DNA of 64,000 bases, taken from NCBI GenBank assembly GCA_036507005.1, contig DASXQT010000009.1, positions 16,440 to 80,439 on the forward strand, in the 5' to 3' direction. Every line of letters starts with the position of its first letter. The first letter of the stretch is position 1. A program made the translations under genes and the position numbers. The notes under the pieces were generated by a model. It had not been told where the DNA came from. It saw only the letters and a program-made list of their open reading frames with translations, and did not search any database. This stretch comes from WS-2 sp036507005 (GTDB lineage Bacteria > Eisenbacteria > RBG-16-71-46). Shown here piece by piece: positions 53,842 to 62,569 of the stretch.

Positions 53842-55431
53842 ATGACGGAGACGCAGGGCCGGATCCGCATCCTCCATCTCGAGGACGATCCCAACGACGC
53901 CGAGCTGGTCCTCGCTGCGCTCGAGGATGACCTGCTCCAGGTGACGATTGAGCACGTCACGGGTCAGGAAGAGTTCACGGCCGCCGTGGAACGTGGAGAG
54001 ATCGATCTGATCCTCTCGGACTATTCGCTGCCCGGCTTCGACGGGGTTGCGGCGCTCCACCTCGCGCGCGAGAAGATGCCGGACGTGCCGTTCATCATCG
54101 TCTCCGGCCAGCTCGGCGAGGAGGCGGCGGTCGAAAGCGTCCGCGGTGGCGCGACCGACTACGTCCTCAAGCAGCGTCTGTCGCGGCTTGGACCTTCGGT
54201 GCGGAGGGCGCTCTCGGAAGCCGACGAGCGTCGCAAGCGCAGGGAAGCCGAAGATGCTCTCCGTCGGAGCGAGGCTCAACTCCGCCACGCCCAGAAAATG
54301 GAGGCGGTCGGGCGACTCGCGGCGGGCGTGGCGCATGACTTCAACAACCTGCTCACTGTGATCATCGGCTACTCGCAGCTGCAGCAGCGGCGCTTCGCAC
54401 CGGAGGATCCGGCGGCGCAGGATGCCGAGGAGGTGCTTGGCGCGGCCGAGCGAGCGGCGTCCCTGACCCGCCAGCTGCTGATTTTCAGCCGCCAGCAGGT
54501 TCCCCAGCCGCGGGTGCTCGACTTGAACGGCATTGTCTCCGACATGCATCGCATGTTGCACCGGTTGATCGGCGAGGACATTGAACTTCTCGCTGTACTC
54601 GCTCCGGACCTGGGTCGGGTCCATGCGGATGCCGGGGAGATCGAGCAGGTCCTGATGAACCTGGTGGTCAACGCGAAGGACGCCATGCCGGCCGGCGGCA
54701 AGCTCAAGATCGAGACCTGTAACGCCGAGCTGGACGACAACTATCTTCGCGACCATCCCCTGACGCGGCCGGGCCGCTACGTCGTGCTCGCCGTCTCCGA
54801 TTCCGGGTGCGGGATGGGTGCGGAAACCCAGGCGAGCATGTTCGAGCCCTTCTTCACCACCAAGGAGATGGGGAAGGGCACCGGCCTTGGGCTTTCCACC
54901 GTGCACGGGATCGTGCAGCAGAGCGGCGGTCACGTGGACGTCCACAGCGAGGTCGGGGTGGGAAGCGTGTTCAAGATCTACCTGCCGCGCGTGGACGCCG
55001 ATGTGGACAAGGCCGTGGTTCGCGACTCGAAGCGACCGGCTCCCGGAATCGAGACGCTGCTACTGGTGGAGGACGAGGCGCAGGTTCGCAGGGTGGTGTC
55101 CGAGATGCTGCGTCTCAACGGCTACACGGTGCTCGAGGCCAGCGGGCCGGATGAAGGCCTGTCTCGCGCTCGCGATCACACGGCGCGTCTGGATTTGATC
55201 GTCTCGGACGTGGTGATGCCCGGGATGAACGGCCGCGAGCTGGCGAGCAAAGTCGCGCGGCTCCACCCGGAGGCCAAGATCCTCTTCATCTCGGGTTACA
55301 GCGACAACGCGATTGTCCAGCGGGGTGTCCTCGGGGTCGGGGCCGCGTTTCTCCAAAAGCCCTTCACGGTCGAGGTCCTGCTGCGGAAGATCCGGGAGCT
55401 GCTCGACGGGGACGTTCGAGAAGCGGCCTGA
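53842..55431 (+). CDS. Receiver-kinase-receiver hybrid
   Basis: A 529-residue protein: receiver 1 (about 8-125, Asp60 in LILSDYSLPGFDG), HisKA/HATPase (about 150-395, GRLAAGVAHDFNNLLTVIIG with His165; DSGCGMG and GTGLGLSTVHGIVQQSGG), and receiver 2 (about 410-525, Asp456 in LIVSDVVMPGMNG, KPF lysine). It has no membrane segment or PAS, so it should take phosphate from a partner, presumably the upstream kinase-regulator pair. It starts 25 bases after the regulator. Receiver 1 resembles hybrid input receivers with GATDYVLK. Confidence 0.93.
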   Translation: MTETQGRIRILHLEDDPNDAELVLAALEDDLLQVTIEHVTGQEEFTAAVERGEIDLILSDYSLPGFDGVAALHLAREKMPDVPFIIVSGQLGEEAAVESVRGGATDYVLKQRLSRLGPSVRRALSEADERRKRREAEDALRRSEAQLRHAQKMEAVGRLAAGVAHDFNNLLTVIIGYSQLQQRRFAPEDPAAQDAEEVLGAAERAASLTRQLLIFSRQQVPQPRVLDLNGIVSDMHRMLHRLIGEDIELLAVLAPDLGRVHADAGEIEQVLMNLVVNAKDAMPAGGKLKIETCNAELDDNYLRDHPLTRPGRYVVLAVSDSGCGMGAETQASMFEPFFTTKEMGKGTGLGLSTVHGIVQQSGGHVDVHSEVGVGSVFKIYLPRVDADVDKAVVRDSKRPAPGIETLLLVEDEAQVRRVVSEMLRLNGYTVLEASGPDEGLSRARDHTARLDLIVSDVVMPGMNGRELASKVARLHPEAKILFISGYSDNAIVQRGVLGVGAAFLQKPFTVEVLLRKIRELLDGDVREAA

Positions 55432-55452
55432 GACCTGGCCGAGGAGGGACTC

Positions 55453-55821
55453 ATGGCGCGCATACTCGTGATCGACGACGAGGACCGAATTCGGCGACTG
55501 CTGCGCACGGCCCTGGAGATGGAAGGCCACCAGGTGCTCGAAGCGCGACAAGGCAACGAGGGCCTGGAGGTGATCCGGACCACGGCGCCCGACCTGGTGA
55601 TCACAGACCTCATGATGCCCGACAAGGACGGCCTCGAGGTGCTCCTCGCGTTGAAGCGCGAAGCGCCGGAGCTCAAGGTCATCGCCATGTCGGGCGGCGG
55701 CAAGCTCAAGATGATGGAGCCCCTGCTCGTCGCCGAGCCGCTGGGCGCGTTCGCGGCGGTGCGGAAGCCCTTCGACCTGGACGTGATGCTGGAGACGGTG
55801 AAGAGGGCGCTGGCGGCGTAG
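55453..55821 (+). CDS. Single-domain response regulator (CheY-like)
   Basis: A 122-residue receiver. VIDDEDRIRRLLRTAL carries the acidic pair, Asp52 in LVITDLMMPDKDG is the phosphoacceptor, and the Lys is in AVRKPFDL (about 102). No output domain. GAGGAGGG-type spacing 12 bases upstream and 21 bases from the hybrid gene put it in the same operon as the final phosphate acceptor. Confidence 0.92.
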   Translation: MARILVIDDEDRIRRLLRTALEMEGHQVLEARQGNEGLEVIRTTAPDLVITDLMMPDKDGLEVLLALKREAPELKVIAMSGGGKLKMMEPLLVAEPLGAFAAVRKPFDLDVMLETVKRALAA

Positions 55822-56109
55822 GGACGCGACGCGTACCCACGCCGCGGGCGCCCGTCCCCGGGTCTAACGTTCCCGCCGCCAGTCCCTCGATTAGCCGCTG
55901 GTGGGCAGCCTGGAAGTCTCACCTCGAGGGATGCCCACCATCTCGCCGACGCCCTACCACCGAGCATCGTCTTCTACGACAGGGCGTGCGTCTTTGCCAC
56001 GTCGGGCGTAACGGCGGGCGGCGCGGCTCCCGGCGACGGGCCGAAGCTGCGGTGTGCGCGATCGCCCACGCCGGTGCGATGAAGTCTCGCCCCTCGACCT
56101 CATGCGGGC
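55822..56109. other. Intergenic with two interleaved inverted repeats
   Basis: CCCTCGA (55884-55890) pairs with TCGAGGG (55924-55930), and TGGTGGGCA (55899-55907) pairs with TGCCCACCA (55932-55940). The arms interleave, so the two stems exclude each other or make a pseudoknot-like pattern. Nothing coding is seen. The tRNA-Leu fragment begins at 56110. Confidence 0.5.
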
Positions 56110-56167
56110 TGGTGCCGGAGGCGGGGGTCGAACCCTCACGAGGTTTGAGCCTCACGGGATTTTGAGT
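56110..56167 (-). repeat. tRNA-Leu 3' fragment, copy A (att-like)
   Basis: On the minus strand this is the 3' two-thirds of a tRNA-Leu(CAA): anticodon loop CTCAAAA, variable arm GAGG/CCTC, T-loop TTCGA and acceptor CTCCGGC-ACCA. The 5' half is missing, and the T-stem has decayed (GAGGG cannot pair fully with CCCGC). It is a 56/58 direct match to 62320-62377. tRNA 3' ends are the usual attachment sites of integrating elements. Confidence 0.8.
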
Positions 56168-56257
56168 CGCCGAAAACGGAAGAAGCAAAGAACGCCATCG
56201 GCGGCCATCCATCGCGATCTCTGCCTGCTCGGCGGGTTGGGGTTTGGGTCGAGAAGC

Positions 56258-56306
56258 TCATGAATGCGCACGTAGGACGGTAGTTCCCGCACAGTTCCCG
56301 CACAGT
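56258..56306. repeat. Downstream repeat, copy A, with tandem TTCCCGCAC
   Basis: About 90 bases beyond the tRNA fragment, this block contains TGAATGCGCACGTAGGAC and two tandem AGTTCCCGCAC units. It matches 62468-62514 at roughly 70%. The minus strand through both copies ends in an open frame that closes on LKIP within the tRNA anticodon region. This suggests a shared decayed 3' end of an element-borne gene. Confidence 0.55.
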
Positions 56307-56601
56307 TGCTGGTCCCGCAAGAGCAGTTCCTCGCGGGACCTAGCACCCACGGTGGACATGGAGGCGAGAGGGGTCGTGTCGCGTGGCGCTCCTGAATCAC
56401 TGGCCGGCCTCGCGATCATAGGCGTTGACACTTCGCCCAGCCGGGTTGGAGAATTGCAGTTCATCGGGACTGGAGCGGTTCCAGAATCCACGCGGCCGGC
56501 TCGGATCGAAAGCGCCGCGACCCGAAGCCCCTGCTCGAACCGCCCCAACGCCGCCCCTATGGGGGTTTGATGATGTCCGCGGCGCCGTGACGGAGTGCGC
56601 C

Positions 56602-59600
56602 ATGCTCTTCCGGCACTCTGACCTCCGCGGGCACGAAGTGCAGCGCGCCGTGGCCGCGCTCGCCGCCTGCTCCTTGTTCCTCGTCACCCTCGCCCCGTCC
56701 GATTGCCGGGCCATCGAGACCATGCGTGTGGCCTCCTTCGCCGGCACCGCGTCCGGCGATCAACTCGGATTCGCCGTGGCTGCCGCCGGCGACGTGAACG
56801 GCGACGGGATCCCGGACTTCATGATCGGCTCGCCGAACGATGACGCCGCCGGAACCAACGCCGGCCGCGTGAGCGTCTACTTCGGCGGCCTCGCCTTCGG
56901 CTCAACGCCAAGCTGGGCGCTCGCCGGGCAGGCGTCGGGCGAAGCCTTCGGCTGGTCGGTCTCGCGGGCCGGCGACATCAACGGCGATGGTTTTGGCGAC
57001 ATCGTGGTGGGGGCACCGTATAGCGACGTGGGCGGCACCGACATCGGTCGCGCGTACGTGTTCTTCGGCGGCACCGCGCCGGACGCCACGCCCGACCTCA
57101 CCCTCACCGGTGCCGTCGCCGGCGATCTGTTCGGCTTCGCGGTCTCGGGCGGGACCGATGTCACCGAGGATGGCTATGCCGATGTGATCATCGGCGCGCC
57201 CAGGTTCGACGTGCCGACGATGCTCACGGACGCCGGCCGCGCCTACGTCTACTACGGAGCCCCGATGCCCGACGGAGTGGCCGATCTCACGCTGAGCGGC
57301 CAGGGCGCCGGCGACCAGTTCGGCTTCGCGGTGGGCTTCGTCGAGAACGGCGTGGACCGGATCTGCATTCCGATGATCGGCGCGCCCTTCAACGACGCGG
57401 GCGGCACCGACGCAGGGCGCGTGTACCTCTATCTGGGCGGAACCGCGCCCGATGCGCTGGCCGACATCACGATCACCGGGACGACCGGCGAGAACCTGGG
57501 CTGGGCCGTGTCCGGCGCCGGCGACGTGAACAGCGACGGGTACGGCGACGCCCTGGTCGGCGCGCCGGGCGCCGCCACCACGCCGGGCAAGGCGTACCTC
57601 TATTACGGCGGGCTTGGCTTCGACAACGTGGCCGATCTCACGCTGACCGGCCAGGCCGTGGGGGACCGCTTCGGGTCGGCCGTCGCGGGCGACGGCGATC
57701 TCAACGGCGACGGGATCTGCGACCTGATAGTGGGCGCGCCCCAGAACGACGGATCCGGGACGAACGCAGGTCGCGTGTATGCATTCTTCGGAGGGTCTTC
57801 GATCGATGCGGTCGCCGACCTGTTCGTGGGCGGCACCGCCACGGGTGACAGCGCCGGCGTTTCGGTCGCGAGCGTCGGCGACTTCGACCGCGACGGCTAC
57901 GGCGACATCGTGGCGGGCTCCTCCGGCGCGGACCCCGCTGGCATCGGCTCGGGGGTGGCGCGGCTCTTCGCGGTGTTCCCCTACCGGTTGCTGTCGCCCA
58001 ACGGCGGCGAGACCTGGGTGAGCGGGAGCCCGTACATCGTGACCTGGCTGGGCCACGATCCAGTCGACATCGCCGTCTCGGACGATGGCGGTGTCACGTG
58101 GCAGACGGTGGCAACAGGTGTCGGCGGTGGGGGTGGTCCACTCAGCGTCCAGCCGATTCCGGCGGGAAATACCGTTCAGATCGAATGCGGGAGTCCGCCA
58201 GAACCCAGGCGCGAGCGGAAGGCGAAGGCGCGAGTGAGCCAAACGGGGAAGACGCCGACGCACGCGACCTCGGACGAGAGCGACGCCGTCTTCCGCCTAG
58301 CCTGCCCGGCCACTCCGCCCGGAGCCGCGAGGCTGCGCAGAGTCGCTCCCAACGGGAGCGCCGCGAACGACAACCTCGGGAGCGCGCTCGCCGTGGGCGA
58401 CGTGAACGGCGATGGCCATCCCGATCTCGTCGCCGGTGCGCCACAGACCACCAGCTCGAGCGGCGCCGGCAAGGTGCTGATCTACCTCGGCGGCCAGACC
58501 GGCATCGACGCGACTCCGGACATCACGCTGGTCGGCGAGTCGCCGCTCGACGGCTTTGGCGCCGCGCTGGTCTCCGGCGGGGACGTGAACGGCGACCGGA
58601 TCCAGGACCTGATGATCGGCGCGCCGTTCAACGACGGGGGAGGGCCCAATGCCGGGCGCGCGTATCTCTACCTCGGCGCAACGACTTTCGACTTGACGCC
58701 CGACCTGGTCCTGAGCGGTGTCGCCGGCGACAACCTCGGCGCGGCGCTCGCCATGGGCGACATGAATCGCGACGGGTTCGCGGACATGCTGGTGGGCGCA
58801 CCGCTCGCGGAGCCGTCGCCCTCGGTCCCCGATGCGGGCCGAGCCTACGTCTACTATGGCGCCATGACCCCGGACGGCACGGCCGACCTCACGTTCACCG
58901 GCGATGCCGCGGGAGACCACTTCGGAGACGAGGTGGGTGTCATTCAGCCCGAATTCCTGAAGGCGGTCGGCATCATACAGCCCGAATACCTGCCAGTCGT
59001 CGGCGCGCCACTCGCCGACCCGGGCGGTCGCGCCGATGCCGGCATCGTGCGGATCTTCGACCCCCGTCTCGGGACCGAGATCACGCTCGTTGGTGAGGCG
59101 GCCGGAGATCAGTTCGGCAGCGCACTCGCGGGCAAGGGCGACATGGACGGCGATGCGGCTCAGGATCTCCTGGTCGGCGCGCCCTTGAACGACGCGGGCG
59201 GCGCCGATGCCGGGCGCGCCTACGCCTACTCGGGGGCCGTGCTCGAGAAGGTGCTGACCGTCGTCGGCCCGCCCGAAGTGTCGGAGGAGGTGCAGGGCGT
59301 CACGGGCGGCGCTCCCGACCTGTCGCTGCCGCTCCGGCTCACAGGCGCCGCGGCCGGCGACCATTTCGGCGCAGCCGTGGCGATTGTGGGAGACGTCAAC
59401 GGCGACGGCACCGACGACATGTGCATCGGCGCCCCGCTCAACGACGCGGGCGGCGCCGACGCCGGGCGGGCTTACCTGTACTACGGCGGCCCGTACGACG
59501 TCGTGCGCGGGCTGGATCCGAACTTCCTCGAGCAAGTCGGCGGGCTGGATCCTCATTTCCTCCCAGCGCATATTGTCACGGGAACTGCCGGCGACCATCT

Positions 59601-60615
59601 GGGGGTGGTGGCGGTCGGCGGTGGACTGCAGCCCGAAGACGACTTCAACGACATCGTGATCGGCGCAGACCGCAGCAGTGCAGGCGGGACCTTTGCGGGC
59701 AAGGTCGAGCTGCACGACATGAACCGCTACCACCTGCTCTCGCCGGTGGGCGGCGAAACCGTGAACGTCGGCGCGCTCATGGACATCGTCTGGCTGGGGA
59801 CCGAGGGCGCGGACATCGAGCTCTCGGTGGACGGTGGATCCACATTCCAAGCGGCCTTCGTTTGTACAGATTGCGGCAACCCACCTGCCAGCGACACGGA
59901 AAGCGCCAGGATCGTGACCTTCATCCCTCCTCACACGCCGACAAAGTTCGCGCGGATTCGGCTCAGGCCTTCGTCGATCGATGCCGCCGGTAAGCCGCGC
60001 GTGCGCCCGCGCGGATTCGACATCTCCGACAGCAACTTCACCATCCAGTCGAGCATCACGCTGCTTTCGCTCAGCGCCACGTCGACTCCCGAGGGGACGT
60101 TGCTGACCTGGGCCTCCGAGCCGGCGGTCGGCCCCACAGGGATCGCGGGCTATCGGCTCTACCGTCTGACCGCGCTCGACGCCGGCAACGGCACGCGGAT
60201 CGGCCCCGCGCTGATCACGGCAACGCTCTACCTCGATGCCGATGCCCCAGGCGCGAGCTACCGGCTGACCGCCGTCAACGGGCTCCAGGAAGAGCTGGAG
60301 CTTGGACGGGTGACGGTCGTCCCGAAGGTCCCGCTCGCGGCATGGCCGCTGCCGCACCGGGGCGGCGCGCTCACCATCTCGTTCGCAACCTACGGCGGCC
60401 TGGGCGGCGGAGCAGGCGAGGCGGTGGTCGAGCTCTACGATCTCTCCGGCCGACTGGTGCGCACCGTGGCTCGAGGCATGTTCCCGGCCGGCTACCAGCT
60501 CGCGACCTGGGACGGGCGGAACGATCGGGGCCAGCCGGTCGGCAGCGGGATCTACTTCCTGCGCGCGCGCAGCGCCCGTGACGATCGGCGGCTCAAGGTC
60601 GCGGTGATCCCATGA
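56602..60615 (+). CDS. Giant secreted protein with two seven-bladed FG-GAP propellers and FlgD-like domain
   Basis: A 1337-residue exported protein. The start ATG 56602 precedes a signal region (AALAACSLFLVTLAPSDCRA). Propeller 1 has seven FG-GAP blades (about 52-445), each like GFAVAAAGDVNGDGIPD then IGSP, with a DxNxDG calcium loop. An Ig-like domain opens with LLSPNGGETW. Propeller 2 has seven more blades (about 570-1040), again followed by LLSPVGGETV. Blade 4 of both propellers has lost the calcium loop. A fibronectin-like part and a FlgD-type C-terminus (LYDLSGRLVRTVARG to GSGIYFLRARS) close the protein. Likely a surface adhesin or scaffold. Its TGA overlaps the next ATG. Confidence 0.88.
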   Translation: MLFRHSDLRGHEVQRAVAALAACSLFLVTLAPSDCRAIETMRVASFAGTASGDQLGFAVAAAGDVNGDGIPDFMIGSPNDDAAGTNAGRVSVYFGGLAFGSTPSWALAGQASGEAFGWSVSRAGDINGDGFGDIVVGAPYSDVGGTDIGRAYVFFGGTAPDATPDLTLTGAVAGDLFGFAVSGGTDVTEDGYADVIIGAPRFDVPTMLTDAGRAYVYYGAPMPDGVADLTLSGQGAGDQFGFAVGFVENGVDRICIPMIGAPFNDAGGTDAGRVYLYLGGTAPDALADITITGTTGENLGWAVSGAGDVNSDGYGDALVGAPGAATTPGKAYLYYGGLGFDNVADLTLTGQAVGDRFGSAVAGDGDLNGDGICDLIVGAPQNDGSGTNAGRVYAFFGGSSIDAVADLFVGGTATGDSAGVSVASVGDFDRDGYGDIVAGSSGADPAGIGSGVARLFAVFPYRLLSPNGGETWVSGSPYIVTWLGHDPVDIAVSDDGGVTWQTVATGVGGGGGPLSVQPIPAGNTVQIECGSPPEPRRERKAKARVSQTGKTPTHATSDESDAVFRLACPATPPGAARLRRVAPNGSAANDNLGSALAVGDVNGDGHPDLVAGAPQTTSSSGAGKVLIYLGGQTGIDATPDITLVGESPLDGFGAALVSGGDVNGDRIQDLMIGAPFNDGGGPNAGRAYLYLGATTFDLTPDLVLSGVAGDNLGAALAMGDMNRDGFADMLVGAPLAEPSPSVPDAGRAYVYYGAMTPDGTADLTFTGDAAGDHFGDEVGVIQPEFLKAVGIIQPEYLPVVGAPLADPGGRADAGIVRIFDPRLGTEITLVGEAAGDQFGSALAGKGDMDGDAAQDLLVGAPLNDAGGADAGRAYAYSGAVLEKVLTVVGPPEVSEEVQGVTGGAPDLSLPLRLTGAAAGDHFGAAVAIVGDVNGDGTDDMCIGAPLNDAGGADAGRAYLYYGGPYDVVRGLDPNFLEQVGGLDPHFLPAHIVTGTAGDHLGVVAVGGGLQPEDDFNDIVIGADRSSAGGTFAGKVELHDMNRYHLLSPVGGETVNVGALMDIVWLGTEGADIELSVDGGSTFQAAFVCTDCGNPPASDTESARIVTFIPPHTPTKFARIRLRPSSIDAAGKPRVRPRGFDISDSNFTIQSSITLLSLSATSTPEGTLLTWASEPAVGPTGIAGYRLYRLTALDAGNGTRIGPALITATLYLDADAPGASYRLTAVNGLQEELELGRVTVVPKVPLAAWPLPHRGGALTISFATYGGLGGGAGEAVVELYDLSGRLVRTVARGMFPAGYQLATWDGRNDRGQPVGSGIYFLRARSARDDRRLKVAVIP

Positions 60616-61745
60616 GCGGGAGCTTCCCGCATCTCGTTCGCGCCGGGCCGCGATGGCGGGTCGCGCCGACGCTGGTGCTCCTGTTCGGCGCATTGGGGTT
60701 GGCTGCTCCGGCCGGGGCGGCGACGTTGTTCGGGCTGGTCGACACCGGAGAGCTCTATGCCAGCGCGAGCGGCGGCGCGAGCTGGACGATCCGCTCCACG
60801 CTCCCGGTGCGCGATGCCGTCGCGCTGATCGCGGGGGCCAGCAGCTCGGAGTTGTTCCTGGCCAGCGAGAGCGGATCGATCTACCGCTCCACGGACGCAG
60901 GCACCAGTTGGGCCGCGGTGGGGACGGTGCCCGCCTCGGACGTGGCCGCGCTCCTCGGCTCGCCGGGGCGGCTCCAGCTCCTCACCCGCAGCGGCAGCGT
61001 CTACAACTCCACCAACAACGGCGCGACCTGGACCGCCGTCGGGGCCATCACCGCCTCGGATGTCGTCGGCGTGGCGCGGATCGACGCCGTCGAGCTCGCG
61101 CTCACGATGACCGGTTCGGTCTACCGCTCCACCGACAACGGGGCGAGCTGGGGCGCCGTAGGCACGCTGGTGGTTTCGGACGCGGTCGCGATCGTCGTGT
61201 TCGGCGGCGAGCCGTGGGTGATCACCTCGACCGGAGATCTGGCGAAGAGCAACGACGCGGGCGCGAGCTGGAGCATCGTCGGCACGCTTTCCCAGGTCGG
61301 GATCACCTCGCTGGCGGCCTCGAGCACCGAGCTGATCGCGAGCACCGAGGGCGGCGAGGTCGCCGCCAGCGCAGACGGCGTGAGCTGGACCTGGCGCGGC
61401 GTGATCGGCCAGCTCACGATGCGCGCGCTCGGCAGCGACGTGCCGACCACGACGAGCGTCGAGCCTGGCTCGCCGCGCGCCGGCGTTCTCCTGGCGCCGT
61501 GGCCGAATCCGGCGCGCGATGGATTCCATCTCGCGATCGAGCTCGAGCACGAGGCGCTGGTGACGGTGACGGTCTATGACGCGGCCGGCCGCCTCGCCGC
61601 CCGGCCGATCGCTCCGGAGCGACTTCCCGCCGGGCGGATCGCGCGGGTCTGGCGACCGTCCGACCTTCCGCGCGGGAGCTACTACCTGCGCGCCTCGATC
61701 GGAGGCCGGGTGCAGTCGCGCCGCGTCACCTGGCTCGGGCCATGA
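60612..61745 (+). CDS. Secreted BNR/Ycf48-like propeller with FlgD-like domain
   Basis: A 377-residue exported protein, signal peptide to about residue 36 (GLAAPAGAATLFG). Residues 38-275 form repeats of the type GSIYRSTDAGTSWAAVGT, GSVYNSTNNGATWTAVGA and GSVYRSTDNGASWGAVGT, which are Asp-box blades of a BNR/Ycf48-like propeller. The C-terminus is a FlgD-type Ig domain (VYDAAGRLAARPI to RGSYYLRASIGG) ending VTWLGP. ATGA overlap with the FG-GAP gene shows co-translation, so the two probably work together at the surface. Confidence 0.85.
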   Translation: MSGSFPHLVRAGPRWRVAPTLVLLFGALGLAAPAGAATLFGLVDTGELYASASGGASWTIRSTLPVRDAVALIAGASSSELFLASESGSIYRSTDAGTSWAAVGTVPASDVAALLGSPGRLQLLTRSGSVYNSTNNGATWTAVGAITASDVVGVARIDAVELALTMTGSVYRSTDNGASWGAVGTLVVSDAVAIVVFGGEPWVITSTGDLAKSNDAGASWSIVGTLSQVGITSLAASSTELIASTEGGEVAASADGVSWTWRGVIGQLTMRALGSDVPTTTSVEPGSPRAGVLLAPWPNPARDGFHLAIELEHEALVTVTVYDAAGRLAARPIAPERLPAGRIARVWRPSDLPRGSYYLRASIGGRVQSRRVTWLGP

Positions 61746-61799
61746 GGCGCTCGCCGAGCGTCCCACCACGACACCAGGCGCGCCCTCGCGAGATCGTGG

Positions 61800-62081
61800 G
61801 TCAGGAATCCGCGCAGATCGCGATGCCGGGGCATCGGCTCCGGCAACCGATCCGGGCGGGCGATCTCGAACTATCTCCAGCTGTGAGAGGGGATGCGTGC
61901 GATGTTGGCTAGCGTCCCGGTCGTCGGCTACCTCTACTGGTCGATGCTCGACAACTACGAGTGGGCGGACGGGTTCAGCCCCAAGTTCGGCCTGATCGGG
62001 GTCAAGTTCGCGACGCAAGATTGCTTTGTGCGGCCCCGCGCCCACTCGCTCGCCGAAGTGATTGGGAATCGGTGGCTGTAG
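61800..62081 (+). pseudogene. GH1 beta-glucosidase C-terminal remnant
   Basis: The frame encodes VVGYLYWSMLDNYEWADGFS then PKFGLIGVKFATQ, the highly conserved last third of GH1 beta-glucosidases. The natural end (SLAEVIGNRWL) is kept. Upstream in the same frame a weaker AISNYLQL is cut by TGA (61884-61886). The catalytic Glu residues and the rest of the barrel are absent. It is a fragment, left beside the repeat-bounded segment. Confidence 0.75.
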
Positions 62082-62319
62082 GCGAATCGCGAAGCTGAGG
62101 CCCAACGAGATAGTTCTCGACTCCGCCACCAGGCCATGGTCGCCGTGCGCATCGAACGTCGCCCTGTGGATGATCGAGGCGTGCAGCCGGTCGGCGCAGA
62201 GGTCGGTTGCTATTCCCGACGTTGGATCCGTGCTGAATGCCAAAACTATCGGTAGGTCAACTTGATGCTTCTCCACGTGACTCCCTTGGTCGGAGCCGTC
62301 GGCGTAAGTGCTGAGTAAC
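62082..62319. other. Intergenic, nothing recognised
   Basis: About 240 bases between the GH1 remnant and tRNA-Leu copy B. Base composition is more mixed than elsewhere. I see no gene, RNA or repeat. Confidence 0.35.
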
Positions 62320-62377
62320 TGGTGCCGGAGGCGGGGGTCGAACCCGCAAGAGGTTTGAGCCTCACGGGATTTTGAGT
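62320..62377 (-). repeat. tRNA-Leu 3' fragment, copy B (att-like)
   Basis: The same 3' portion of tRNA-Leu(CAA) as copy A, in the same orientation, with an intact T-stem (GCGGG/CCCGC) and a terminal ACCA. The sequence preceding the anticodon stem is not tRNA-like, so this is not a functional tRNA gene. Confidence 0.82.
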
Positions 62378-62467
62378 TCGGGAAACGGGAGAGAGCAAGA
62401 GGCGCGATCGCTGGTCAAACGCCGCAATCGCAAACACACTGGTGCTGGCGCGACCGGACGCAGCATC

Positions 62468-62514
62468 GCATGAGTGCGTATGTTCGACAGTCGTTCCCGC
62501 ACTTCCCGCACAGT
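62468..62514. repeat. Downstream repeat, copy B
   Basis: This block contains TGAGTGCGTATGTTCGAC and GTTCCCGCAC-TTCCCGCACAGT. It matches 56258-56306 and lies at the same distance from its tRNA fragment, so fragment and tail were duplicated or inherited together. Confidence 0.55.
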
Positions 62515-62569
62515 CAGCGGCCTCGCGAGCTTCGTGCTTCGCGAGGCCGCGCGATGCGCTGCCCTGATT

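Noticed and set aside
56700..59700. CRISPR or tandem DNA repeat
   Set aside because: The regular GGCGACGTGAACGGCGA-like strings are codons for FG-GAP calcium loops, degenerate and in frame.
62320..62377. Functional tRNA-Leu gene
   Set aside because: The D-arm, 5' acceptor strand and 5' half of the anticodon stem are missing; the same is true at 56110-56167.
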